Made by a program: the position numbers and the translations under genes. The notes under the pieces are model-generated. The model was not told where the DNA came from, made no database searches, and saw only the letters and a program-made list of their open reading frames with translations. Positions 43,640 to 53,962 of a stretch of 64,000 nucleotides of DNA are shown one piece after another. Numbering within the stretch: the first letter of the stretch is position 1; the number at the start of each line of letters is the position of its first letter. The DNA is from Dipylidium caninum. Its lineage: Eukaryota; Platyhelminthes; Cestoda; Cyclophyllidea; Dipylidiidae. The stretch spans positions 4,092,001 through 4,156,000 of the forward strand of contig QEYB01001046.1 in assembly GCA_017562135.1 (NCBI GenBank). The letters are read 5' to 3'.

Positions 43640-46600
43640 CTAAAAATTATTTATACATAATCGGCTTCTAAAGTGCGTAGCCACGGATTTCTTCTCCAGA
43701 AGGCTTAAAAATGCCTAGATGTTCTTAATACAATGCTGTTACACGTTAACATTCTTAGCACATTTACCAGAACTTGCGCGTTCCGTGGCATCCCTAGGCA
43801 CTTTGCACCCATCACAGACTGGTTTGGTAGAGAGAAATGTATGATTCATACGTGCAACGCTTTTGGTTCTGTGCTCATTGACGGAGAATACCATCTTCCA
43901 TTGACATACCCCTCTCTGTGCTCAGGAGTTTCCTCAAAGCTGTTTCCACTCCAAATTGAATCTCGGCCGAGCTTTCCACCACACAATCCTCGTAGTGAAC
44001 ACGTTGGTTAGACCGGGACATGAAAATATTAGTTGGATACTTGTCGACACTTAGGGGATTACTGTTGATCACCGAAAAATAATGATGCTCTGCTGACGTC
44101 TCTCGAAATGTATCAAAATAGGGATTTTCCACAAATCGTCGCTATTGTACATCCTACTTTCATTTGACTTACACCATCAACTAATTTGGCATAACATGCC
44201 TTCGTTGTATGAAGAAAACTTTAGACGGCGAATCGTCGTCGATGAATTCAAATTAACGAGCTTCTGTTTCAACTTGAAGGAGGTACTAGAAAGTGCCTAA
44301 GTGAGCGCGTCAAAGTAAATCAAGGCAGGTAGTATTTAATAAAAATAAAAAAAGACTGGAGGAACCATTTTATGATGTCAGAAATGTGATATCAGCCCTT
44401 TTGGTTCCCCAAAATGGAAAAACTTTTCCACTTCTTGCGAAAACGGATATATCGGCGCCAACCCCCGATGGCGACTGACCCGCCAAGACGCGTCGCCTCA
44501 TGGTGCGCCACCAGCACACAGGATTGGCTTCTTGGGACGGTGCCACCGATCAGGGGCTCCATTCATTCTCCCATGACCTATTAAGACGCCGGAGGAGAAT
44601 CGCGCTTTAGACTTGACGCCTCACATTCAACCTTTTCCCTATCATGAAACATACGTGGCAACGTAATCGCCTTCTTGTCAGCTTCGAAACTTTTAACCCC
44701 CTTTCTATTTATAAATTCCAACGTAAATGGTAATAGTTTATGTCGAAAAAAGGACTAATAAAGCCTTATTCATCTTGAGAATGGAGTGATTTAGTGGTTA
44801 CAAGAATTTTCCCTACTTTTCATAATGCAAACACGCCTCCTCCTCTTCCTATTTTTCATCCAGGTGAGCTGATTTTCACCGTGATTTCCTAACTTCTTGA
44901 AGAGGTGGGGTAAATAAATAGAGGGCCGAAACATGCAAAAGCGATTTTCGGCATATGTTAGCCCTAAGAAGGCTTAGGGAACATCATTAGCATCTATCTT
45001 TGGTGGTTTTCATTTCCTCTTCACCCCAAATTAGGGTTTTCTATGTATGGAAAATGGAGGCTTCATTAATGTCTAAATGGCGACGCATGCGCTGTCCGCG
45101 CAGAAATGTGATGTTTTCAAGTAAGGAGAGTTACGACTACATTGATTATAATGGAGGCTTGAAGCGATAGACATAAAGTTGGCCAGGAAAATTGAGGCAG
45201 TGGTTCACTGGTGATAACACATTGGCTTGATTTTTCTTTGCTTCACTTGCCACTTTTTTGTGATTGCGAGGGAACTCCGTTGTGCCAAGAGAGATGAGCA
45301 CCGTCCAGCAGTTGAAATGAGTCGTCCTCAGATAGTCGACTTTGGGTGAGGTGTTGTCACGTCGCTGTTCTCCGTCGTCTAATCGAGCGCAGACTGTGCA
45401 TCCCTCGTCCCGGGGCCCTCCGGTCGCCCCTCTGCTCCCCCCCTGGTCTGCCCCAGCCCCAGCCACGTGGACACAGAACCTCTTTCTATACCGACACGAA
45501 CCACCACGGTCTTAAGAAGTTTGGAGAATGTCACAATCCTCCTCGCCATGATGATTAGTCGTCATGCCGAATGAAATGCCTCTGTGATTTTTGAGTTGAA
45601 GGTTAGTAGCAACACGGCAATTTTAGTGGATATGAGATTGGGCACTCTGCGGCTGCCCAGAATGGAGGAAGCTCGTCAAAATACTGCCTGAAGGCTACCT
45701 AGTGAGGACCACGGACGCAGTGTGCCGCACCTGCTACGAGTGGGAGTGGCGAGGAGCTGCAAGGCGTTGCTTTCGCTTAGTGTCGCCACCATCGGTACCG
45801 GTGAAGATGGGAGGGGACGATCTCGCGTTCCGTTAAGTAACTTTAAATGTCGTACTACAGACCATCATGGTGAGCAGAAGCTGGCCTCACTATGATCAAA
45901 CTATCCTGGAATGCATGTTCGCGGTCTCAAGTGGCACTAAGACTGTGTCGTGAAGTGACAAGCGCACAAACTGAAGTGATTAAGGCCTGCTGAAAAAAAG
46001 GGCTCAGGACACGTTCGTTCCCGCTTCAATTTTCAGACTCCGAATGGTGACACGGAGGAGAGCTCTAGAGACGCGACCACTGCGGAGGAGAGCGCATAAC
46101 CACCTCGTCTGTCCGAATGCGATGCTTATAGGGCGACAAAATTACCTCTTCCTTTTTCCTAGCTTTCCTTCCCCCTCAGGTCTGCCACTTTTTGAGTTTG
46201 TCCAGTTCTCTGCTCACATAGGGCCATTTACTCCGCAATTTCTACAAAAGGATATTCTTCTGATGAAAAAACCTGCTGACAGTCTAAATCTCGAGGGGGT
46301 TAAGTGGGTGATCAGGGATGTCTAGCTATTATTCCCCGTCGACTCATCTTAATTACGCCTTTAAGGCGGTCTTATCATCGGCGATTGTTTCTACCAACAG
46401 CGGAGACTCCACTCTGCGATGAGGACGGGCGAAGAGCATTTGCAGAACAAGGTACTCGTGTACTCTAGGACCTTCACATACTGCCTCTCACTTCGGACGG
46501 ACTGCTGCGATGCACCTCATCGCACCATTGCATTATCAAGACGGAACGGAGCGCAGCCTGACACTGTCGTTGCCGGCGTGGATCGGAACTTCTGGCGTTT

Positions 46601-46920
46601 GAGACGGCTGACCATGGCCGTGACAGTGTTCTCACGCCCGAGGCCTCACGTCAACTGTCCTGACCTGAGGAACGGCCGCCACGTGACTGCCATTCTGGTA
46701 TGTAGAAATGAAGGCAGAAGACTATTTTCTCTGCCCTGTGCCGTTTCTCCTCACTTTACTTATCTGCTCAGCGGCCCAAAATTTGCACATATTTTGACGT
46801 TGGCAGGGCTCCTCCTCATGTGAGCTTTTGTGCGATCACATTTTGTGCACTTAACTTGATTCCAGTTGACGATGACCAGGTATGGGGACTCATTATTTGA
46901 GCTCATAGTGACTTCACTAA

Positions 46921-46951
46921 AAGCTGCGTCTCCGTCAAAGAGACGCAGCTT
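46921..46951. other. Perfect inverted repeat (12-bp stem, 7-nt loop)
   Basis: AAGCTGCGTCTC at 46921-46932 is followed after CGTCAAA by its exact reverse complement at 46940-46951. The stem is GC-rich enough to be stable as RNA or cruciform, and no gene overlaps it. It is not the histone 3'-end stem-loop. Confidence 0.9.
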
Positions 46952-48221
46952 GTGCAGGACAGTTTTGCGGTTTTTGGTAGTCTATTAATCGTCAAGTCCA
47001 TTACCGTCATCCAGCAAGAGTGTTCATCGCGTCTAGCCACCTCGGCTGTGTGTATGCACCGGGTGGAGGGCTCCACACTCCCCAAGAGCACTCTTGGGCC
47101 GGCACAGGCGTGACAAGAGGCACACTAGCTGCTAACGTCGTTAATCTGTCCAGCCTGAAGCGGACCTCCTTCGCGTCGGTCGACCGGCGCCCATTCGCAC
47201 CAGAGGCAGCATGCGAGCATGCATTCCAAGGTCGACGGTTAGGGAAGATGATGACAATTTTTGTGCAGAACGCACATAGGTTACGAGTATATGAGTTGTC
47301 CACATTTAAGATTATCCCTACACGCACCTGGCTCGAGGCCATCTTTACTGTCCTCCTCGGCAGGATGTTTTAAGTTTTCTTGGCTCCTGGACCTCACACA
47401 CTTTCCGAGTTGCCCCTGTTGCAGGTGAGTGGGATAAACTTTTTTTTTACAAACTGCACGCGCTCCGACGCATGGCAGTGGGCAAACCAACTTGACCAAG
47501 CATGGTTATCCACGGTTTGTCCGGAATTCTGAGTGACCACCGTCAGGGAGAGCACGAATTCATGGTGTTTTGAGCCTTCTCCTCGGCCGTCGAACAGGCT
47601 ATTCTGCGTTCCGTTTGTGTGTTGCTTAATGCCAGAAGAGGTCCCACAGAGGAAAACTGTTTTTAACTGTGGACTTGGCAACGATTGCTTCCTGGGAACA
47701 TTTGCTTATCGCGAGAGCATGGATTTAATTCACCTCCCATGCGAAGTCCAAACTCGTGCCGCCTGTTAGCAGGGCTGACAGAAGTGGCCTTTGCTGAATG
47801 AGTGCGCTAAGTTGTATGAAAGGATGTTAAATCCGCATGGCTTGGGGCGAAATAAGAGTGGAGTACGCCAAGACTGCTTGGAGTGGAGTAACTTCACCTA
47901 AGAGTTGGTCGCTGCGTCGACATGAGGACGTAGTTACGGCAACAGACGAACGAGTGGAAGTCGTTGCCAATTGCAACTCTCCACGAAAGTGGAGGCCCCC
48001 AGCCCAGCCCAGCCTCCGTCTCGTTTGTGGCGCTACCGTTAAGGCACAGATGCGGGACTTGCCTGTGTGACTCTCTCACCAAGACACTTGCAACCCATTA
48101 GCAAACGTCAATTTTGCCAGTACGAATGGTGCAGCGGTAAAGGGAAGAGTTTACTTATCACCCAGCGATGGCATGATTTTCGAAAAACACACCTCTCCCT
48201 GCCCTTGCACAAGCAAGTTTC

Positions 48222-48252
48222 TAGGGGAGGGGAGGGAGGGGGGAGGGGGGGA
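48222..48252 (+). repeat. G-run tract (potential G-quadruplex)
   Basis: A plus-strand stretch with runs of G4, G4, G3, G6 and G7 separated by single A residues. This easily meets the four-G-run pattern of intramolecular quadruplexes. Confidence 0.8.
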
Positions 48253-49758
48253 ACGCGGTTTCCCGTGAGTTCCGATCGGCGGAGGTGCGGCTCCTGGCTT
48301 CCCTCCTCTTCAGTGGTCACGAGTACTCGCGGGGCACCCCGTCCTCCCCTAGCCCTCTTCTGGCCATGCCGTTCCGCCAACAAAGTCGAGTGAACAGCGC
48401 ACGGCCGACTGCCTGGGGACGGGTGCCGCAACCGAGGTTGGGAAACGGCGCGCCCTCCCCATGCGATCCCCCTCTTCGCTGCCGTGACGGTCCCCCCGGG
48501 GCGTACTTCGCCATGTGTCTCGGCACTGGCACAGACACCCTGTCTAAGGCGGCTTACAAATAGTCCTCCCTGCATAACCAAATCCAGTATTTCCCTGCGC
48601 AGTCGGCAAACAGAAGGCCCCCTTAGTCGCCTCGGACTGTGCTGTTCATTTTACGAGCAGCAGAGAATATATGAGTCTGGAGAGAATTTTTACCGTGCAC
48701 ACACGTAGACCTGGCGGGAACAGGAGGCCTAGAAGTGAACGTCCGTGCGGAGACCAAATGGCCATGCCAACCAAATGGCCGAGAACTGTTGAACCGCCCG
48801 AGCGAAGTGACACACGAGGCCGCCTCGCATTAGCCCACCAACGGGCGGGGTGGACTCTCCTCCGTCATACATTTTCACCGATCTCTGCCGAGTCATCTTT
48901 GACTTTTCGGCCAAGACCCAAATGCTTGAGCGCGAGTAACACCTCGAAGCATGCACTCCGGCGCCCATCTGAGAAGTTATTACTCGTGTTTTCAGAGTTG
49001 TTCATCACTCCACGCCCGACCCACCCCATGTTAAGGTGTGTTTTTGCTCGAGGCTGTCTTTGTGCTACTCACACACACACACATCCACAGCCGGTTTAGG
49101 GGTCTGCACGTCTCTACGTGAATTTTCCGCCACCATTTCGGCACACCGTCACTTGATGTTTTATCGCTGGAGGCGAGCACAAACAGGACGCGTGGAATTG
49201 GCGCACGCGGCACCGCCTCTGCGGTCGCAACGAGTGCCTCGGCCGCCCCCCCCTCCCGCCACCTCCGATGCCTGCAGGTCCCTTAAAAATAATTTCGGCC
49301 CTCGCAAAAATAACAAACCTCCATTGTGATTTGATAGCTCGCACCACTTCGCACTGCCTGTGTCTTGTCAAGGAAAGTGTTTTTCCTTGTGAATACCTGC
49401 CCTGAGAGTATCATGTGAAATTCCCACAAGTCTTAGTCACCTGTCAAGTGGAAGTCATTGCCGATCCTCCCATTGTGCGTAGCTTCGTGACTGCACTGAA
49501 AGAAACATTGGCATTTGCACCAGCCCATGAACGGAATCATGGGGCGAAGGGGTGCGATTGACGCACGGGTCAAACGCCCGGATAAAGCACTGTTTTTTCC
49601 GAGGCCAACCGCGCGAGGGTTGAGCGCCCCGGAGGCGAGGGCGGGTGCCTCCTCCTCCTGCCTCCAGCGGATACCTTCACAAGCCGAGAACGGTCGACCC
49701 TCTAGGAAATTGGCAGTACGGCCTTCATTCGCCAATCTTTCCAGCCTTATTGGCACAA

Positions 49759-49780
49759 TGTGTGTGTGCGTGTGTGTGCA
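49759..49780. repeat. (TG)n microsatellite
   Basis: TGTGTGTGCGTGTGTGTGC-type run interrupted by CG dinucleotides. A short (CA)n run lies nearby at 49071-49084. Confidence 0.85.
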
Positions 49781-50328
49781 TCGCGGTGGCAACAAAAATA
49801 ATGGGGGATTGTCGAGAAACTACGCTGATCTAAACGAGTGCCAAGGCGTTCCTCCCCGCTCGAGTCGGCAACCTGAGCCCACGGCGGTGCACCATCTGTT
49901 TGCTTCGGCGGGGCCACCTATCCGGTGGAGCCACCTCTCGCCCCGGCAAACACCGCTTGCACTCTTTTGTCAGCACTTATAATTATCTAAAAGTAGAGGT
50001 GAAAGTCGGTTTTGAGTGGGGGTGCAGGGGGACCGGGAAGTTATATGCATGGTGAGCGATGACGCTGGTGATGGGGAAAGTGAGTTGTGAACATTACTCG
50101 ATAATCATAATGGGATGACAGCCCTGATATGTTCGTCTTTTAGCGTCTCGTAAGGGTTGGACAGCCGGAGGAGGACGCTACTGCGGGGGTACAGGCGAAC
50201 CTCAGAAGTACAGTAAAGGGTGAGGAGGAGCAGGCGACTTGGCGAGGAGTTTAAATGCCACGATGAGCCGCGCGACAGAGGGGATAGTGGCTGATGATGT
50301 CTATACAACTTTACAATGATCACTTGTC

Positions 50329-52590
50329 CTACTGCGTCGGCTGTAGTCCTCCCGAAGCCCCGATGAGGCGTGTCATCGCGCTCTTCTCCGAGTTACAGCT
50401 GGGCACACTGCTCTCAGCACACCCCTCAGACTCCTCCGACTGCTGCAATGTCGCGCCGTGGGCATTGCGGCTCATCGTGGGCGTCATCACCATCTGACCG
50501 TTGGGCAGCGCGCTCAGCGAAAGCTGGTGGTTGCGGTCGAAATAGACGGGGGGCTGTTGGCTCGGCAACGGGGGCTGAGGTACAGTGGCGTAGGTGAGGA
50601 AGGGCGAGGCGACAACTCCGAGGGGCGGGACAGTGGCCACGGGCGGTAGAATGAGACCGGTGGTCGAGGTGGCTGCTTTGGGGAAGAGGTACGGGGTCTG
50701 CATGGCACTGGGGTGCAGGCTCGCGGTCGAGATGGGCCGCCCCCTGCGCACTAGGGTGCCCGTGGCGTTGGGCATCCCCATCATGGGGTGAGGAGAAATG
50801 GGCATGGCCCCGGCCAGCGGGTCCGCCATTCCCGGCATGTCGTACTCGTGGGTGGAGTAGGCGTAGTCCTGCACCGGCCAGTAGGCTGGCCCCGATCCCG
50901 AGCCAACTGTGGTTGCTGCTTCGGTAAAGTACGCTGACTGCTGTTGCGGCTGGTGCTGCTGGTGTTGAGCCTTGTTTTGGTCCACATCGTCTATTCTGTG
51001 TTTACTTTCTTCCTTCAAAAATGGCGTCAGCACTTGTTTTCTCTCGTAGTGCAGCAGGGTGTTTTTGGACGGGTGAGCCTTCCTCCGATAGCACTGTGGA
51101 ACACACCGTGTGATTATGCATAGAAGAATCAGGGTGGTCACGAAGGTCCCAACAATCGCTCCTATCAAATCCAATGGAGTGAACCGTCGGATAAACAGTT
51201 GCTGGTACGGACTAAAGTGGTTGACCTCCGTAACGGGCGGCTTAGCGTTTTCGTAGATCGCCGAGGTGTTAGCCATTGACCCTTTCAAAAATTCATTGAA
51301 CTCCTCATTGTTGTCTGCGTGCAAACCACTCAAACGGACGCCGACTCGGTGCGCTTTGTCTGGAGACAGGGGACCTCGCGGAACAATGGAAGAGGATGAG
51401 CTGGGGCTTTCATTGAGCCAGTTGTCTTGCGAGGCCGCAATTTGAGTCGGCTTACTCAGTCCGGAGTCGGTCCAGGCGATGCAGGAGAAATCGCGCGCCT
51501 GGAACTCGCGCAAACTGACATTCAGCCCTATTGACACGTCCGTCGTCTGGTCACTGCCCCAGGGAAGTAGCTTTGTCGGCGACTTGATGATTCGATGGAC
51601 TTCCTGATTATGCTGCTGAAAGGCCCAGGCGACGCTTGGCGTCGGACGCCCTCTCGCATGGCAGGTCAACTGCACCATTTCCATGGATTTCCCAATCATG
51701 GCGATGTCGATGCCGGTTACTTGAGGAGGAGGACAATCGAATTCACTGGGAAGAGGGAATCTCTTGTGCACGAGTTGCTTTGGCGCGGAACAGGTGAGAT
51801 TTAACTGGTACATGGGCTTGAACACCTCTTCGTCGGCTGCTTCGCGCGTGTATCTGAGGGAACGCGCGCCGGAGAGTTCAGCGGACGCATCGTCCACGTG
51901 GAGGCGTTGTTTATCGAGGAGTTGCGCGAGCCACAGAAGAGCGCAGTCGCAGACCAGACTGTTGTTGGAGAGGTCAACAGAGCCCCAGCTTCCATCCGAG
52001 GGCATAATGAGGGCGGCGAATTCCTCCGAAAGAGTGCGAATTCTGTTGTTCACTAAACTGATATGTCGTGTACCCGTCTGCTCGAACAGCCCATAGGAAA
52101 CGGAATGAATGTCGCAATCTTTAGCAACAAAATTGAATATTTTGGCTCCAGATAAAGCGGCCACTGGCAGCTTTAATCCTGTGTTCCCCGAGAGAATGAG
52201 TTTCCTCAGCTTTAACCCCCTAAAGGTGCCCGGCTCGATGAAGGTCAGACGGTTCTTGGACAGATCGAGATGTGTAAGTTGTTTGAGCTTGAAAAACGCG
52301 TCGGGATTGATTCTTTCGATACCGGAAGACGTGATACGTAAGTAGGTGAGACTCTCGAGGCCGGTGAAGTTTTCCTTCGAGAGGACTCCACCTCCATAGT
52401 CGAAGTTCGCTGACTCTATTTGCAGCTTGGAGTAGCGCTTGCCAGTCGGTAGATCGGGTGGAAGGGAGCTGGAGTAGGAGGGACAGAAGAGACCAAAACT
52501 ATTTCCACTCAGCAATTCGATGCAATTCGAAGTGCCCCTGACCAGTTGGCAGATGGAGAGCAGCAGTGCAGGTATCAGGACGACAGTCAT
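50329..52590 (-). CDS. Intronless LRR-Ig single-pass membrane protein
   Basis: 753 aa from the ATG at 52590 in a single exon; longer in-frame ATGs exist (52734), but this start exposes a signal peptide (MTVVLIPALLLSICQLVRGT) and lies just after an acceptor-like CACTTTCAG (5' UTR splice or trans-splice). Order: signal peptide (~1-20), leucine-rich repeats with LTHLDLSKNRLTFIEPGTF and HISLVNNRIRTLSEEF, a cysteine-bearing C-cap (LSNNSLVCDCALLWLAQLL), an Ig-like domain (VQLTCHARGRPTPSVAWAF to FSCIAWTDSG), a hydrophobic span (LDLIGAIVGTFVTTLILLCI) with basic RR downstream, and a long cytoplasmic tail rich in Q, P, S, M and Y. The architecture matches LRR-Ig adhesion or signalling receptors (LINGO/AMIGO/LRIG-like), but orthology cannot be assigned. 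It is the only gene in about 20 kb of GC-rich DNA. Confidence 0.85.
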   Translation of the reverse strand: MTVVLIPALLLSICQLVRGTSNCIELLSGNSFGLFCPSYSSSLPPDLPTGKRYSKLQIESANFDYGGGVLSKENFTGLESLTYLRITSSGIERINPDAFFKLKQLTHLDLSKNRLTFIEPGTFRGLKLRKLILSGNTGLKLPVAALSGAKIFNFVAKDCDIHSVSYGLFEQTGTRHISLVNNRIRTLSEEFAALIMPSDGSWGSVDLSNNSLVCDCALLWLAQLLDKQRLHVDDASAELSGARSLRYTREAADEEVFKPMYQLNLTCSAPKQLVHKRFPLPSEFDCPPPQVTGIDIAMIGKSMEMVQLTCHARGRPTPSVAWAFQQHNQEVHRIIKSPTKLLPWGSDQTTDVSIGLNVSLREFQARDFSCIAWTDSGLSKPTQIAASQDNWLNESPSSSSSIVPRGPLSPDKAHRVGVRLSGLHADNNEEFNEFLKGSMANTSAIYENAKPPVTEVNHFSPYQQLFIRRFTPLDLIGAIVGTFVTTLILLCIITRCVPQCYRRKAHPSKNTLLHYERKQVLTPFLKEESKHRIDDVDQNKAQHQQHQPQQQSAYFTEAATTVGSGSGPAYWPVQDYAYSTHEYDMPGMADPLAGAMPISPHPMMGMPNATGTLVRRGRPISTASLHPSAMQTPYLFPKAATSTTGLILPPVATVPPLGVVASPFLTYATVPQPPLPSQQPPVYFDRNHQLSLSALPNGQMVMTPTMSRNAHGATLQQSEESEGCAESSVPSCNSEKSAMTRLIGASGGLQPTQ

Positions 52591-53910
52591 TCTTCCTTGG
52601 TTGGAGGCCGTCCTGAAAGTGGAGGTAGTAAGTTGGTAGACCGTATGCCCGAAGACGACTGCTGCACGTGCGTGTGTGGGTGGACCCACAGCGCCAAAGT
52701 CATAAACAATAAACAAAAGTGTCTGTGGTTGCACCCCTCCAGTTTAGTGGGGGTCCGGACCACATGTCGGTGAGGCCACATAACGTCAAACCAATTCTCA
52801 GCTAAAAGTTTTCGTGTTGATTTTACCCTTGCGAGCACTGCGCAAGAGCGGCCTCCGAGCTAAGACGACCCGGAGGCCCGCGGACTTAGAGGCAGTAGAC
52901 GGTTGCGAGAGGGACAGGAGGACGGGGCTGCCAGTGGAGGAAATGGGCGAATTAACCGCTCCCCACCGGGGCTGCCTGTAGATGTAGGAAGACGGCGACT
53001 ATCGCCTCAACGGTGTCCAGCGCGTGTTTTCGTGCGATGATACCGGCGCCACAGAGACGGTGGGTGAACTAATCACACTGTCGGATGCGTCGCTTGTTAA
53101 AACTATTGCACATGCGGGTGAACAAGACTGTTTGGGTTTTAGGTTGTGCCGGCTGCGAGCATGGACTGAAGCTCCGAAATAAGCTCACTCGCCGCGACAT
53201 GTGACGGGCTGACTAGCGACCGCGGTGAACTCTGATCTTCAACGTAGGAGTAGCACGGTTGTGATGGCCTCAAAAAGTGGTTGCGACCGTGACATGTACA
53301 ACGTCGCAGTCCTGTCCACTAAGTGATGGCTCCCGCAGCAGCCCACGTGGAGTTGGCTGTCTTCCCGCTACGCGTGCTCGTAAATGGTCTCGGACAACAA
53401 ACCTGTCACACGCTGTCTTCAGGGGTCGAGTTGATTTGCACTCCGAGAGGCGCATGCAAATCTAGTTGCCAGATAGACGGCAGGATTGGACCCCAAATAG
53501 GCAGCCGCTCCTCACCCGGACTGAGGGACGGCAAAGCCCCTCCTCTGCGAGAGCAAATTTTTAAAGAATCTGGCTACACTTTGGCAGGGTGAGGCCAGAG
53601 AGGATACTTTGGGACAAACGACAGAACCCCAGCCTAGCACAGGTATGGAGAAGAAATGAACTCCGAGAAGGAACTGTCATCCGCTGGCCTTTGTTTCCTA
53701 CGGCGAAGCCATCAGAGGAGCCGCTGATTGCTGGGGTGGCTACAACGGCAGAGCCTCCACCGAAAAGCCCCGCAATCGGACTTCGTGGAGATTGCAAACC
53801 GAGGAAGTGCTTCCGGTGTGAAAGGAACAAAGGCTATACTGTGCTGACAGCCTCTTTCCAGCTTTGAAAACTCCGATCCCTCGCCTTGCACAGACCCAGA
53901 CTAAAGAAAC

Positions 53911-53962
53911 GAGGCGGGGGGAGGAGAGGGGAGGGGCGGATTGTGGTGGGGTGGGGCGGGTG
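53911..53962 (+). repeat. G-run tract (potential G-quadruplex)
   Basis: Plus-strand sequence with G5, G4, G4, G4 and G4 runs within about 50 nt, including GGGGTGGGGCGGG. Confidence 0.75.

Larger units (their letters stand above)
43640..50328. other. Long non-coding stretch between ATG9 and the LRR-Ig gene
   Basis: Becomes GC-rich from about 45 kb. An open minus-strand frame at 43875-44132 (85 aa) could be an ATG9 5' exon but does not fit by phase. No other conserved coding sequence. Contains a perfect 12-bp hairpin (46921-46951), a G-run tract near 48222-48252, and (CA)n/(TG)n microsatellites at 49071-49084 and 49759-49780. Confidence 0.45.

Noticed and set aside
43875..44132. Possible first coding exon of ATG9
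   Set aside because: No donor gives the phase needed by the 43639 acceptor; kept only as a note.
48067..48708. Several 60-160-aa frames on both strands around 48-49 kb
   Set aside because: They overlap each other in multiple frames and cross a G-run tract; typical of chance frames in GC-rich sequence.
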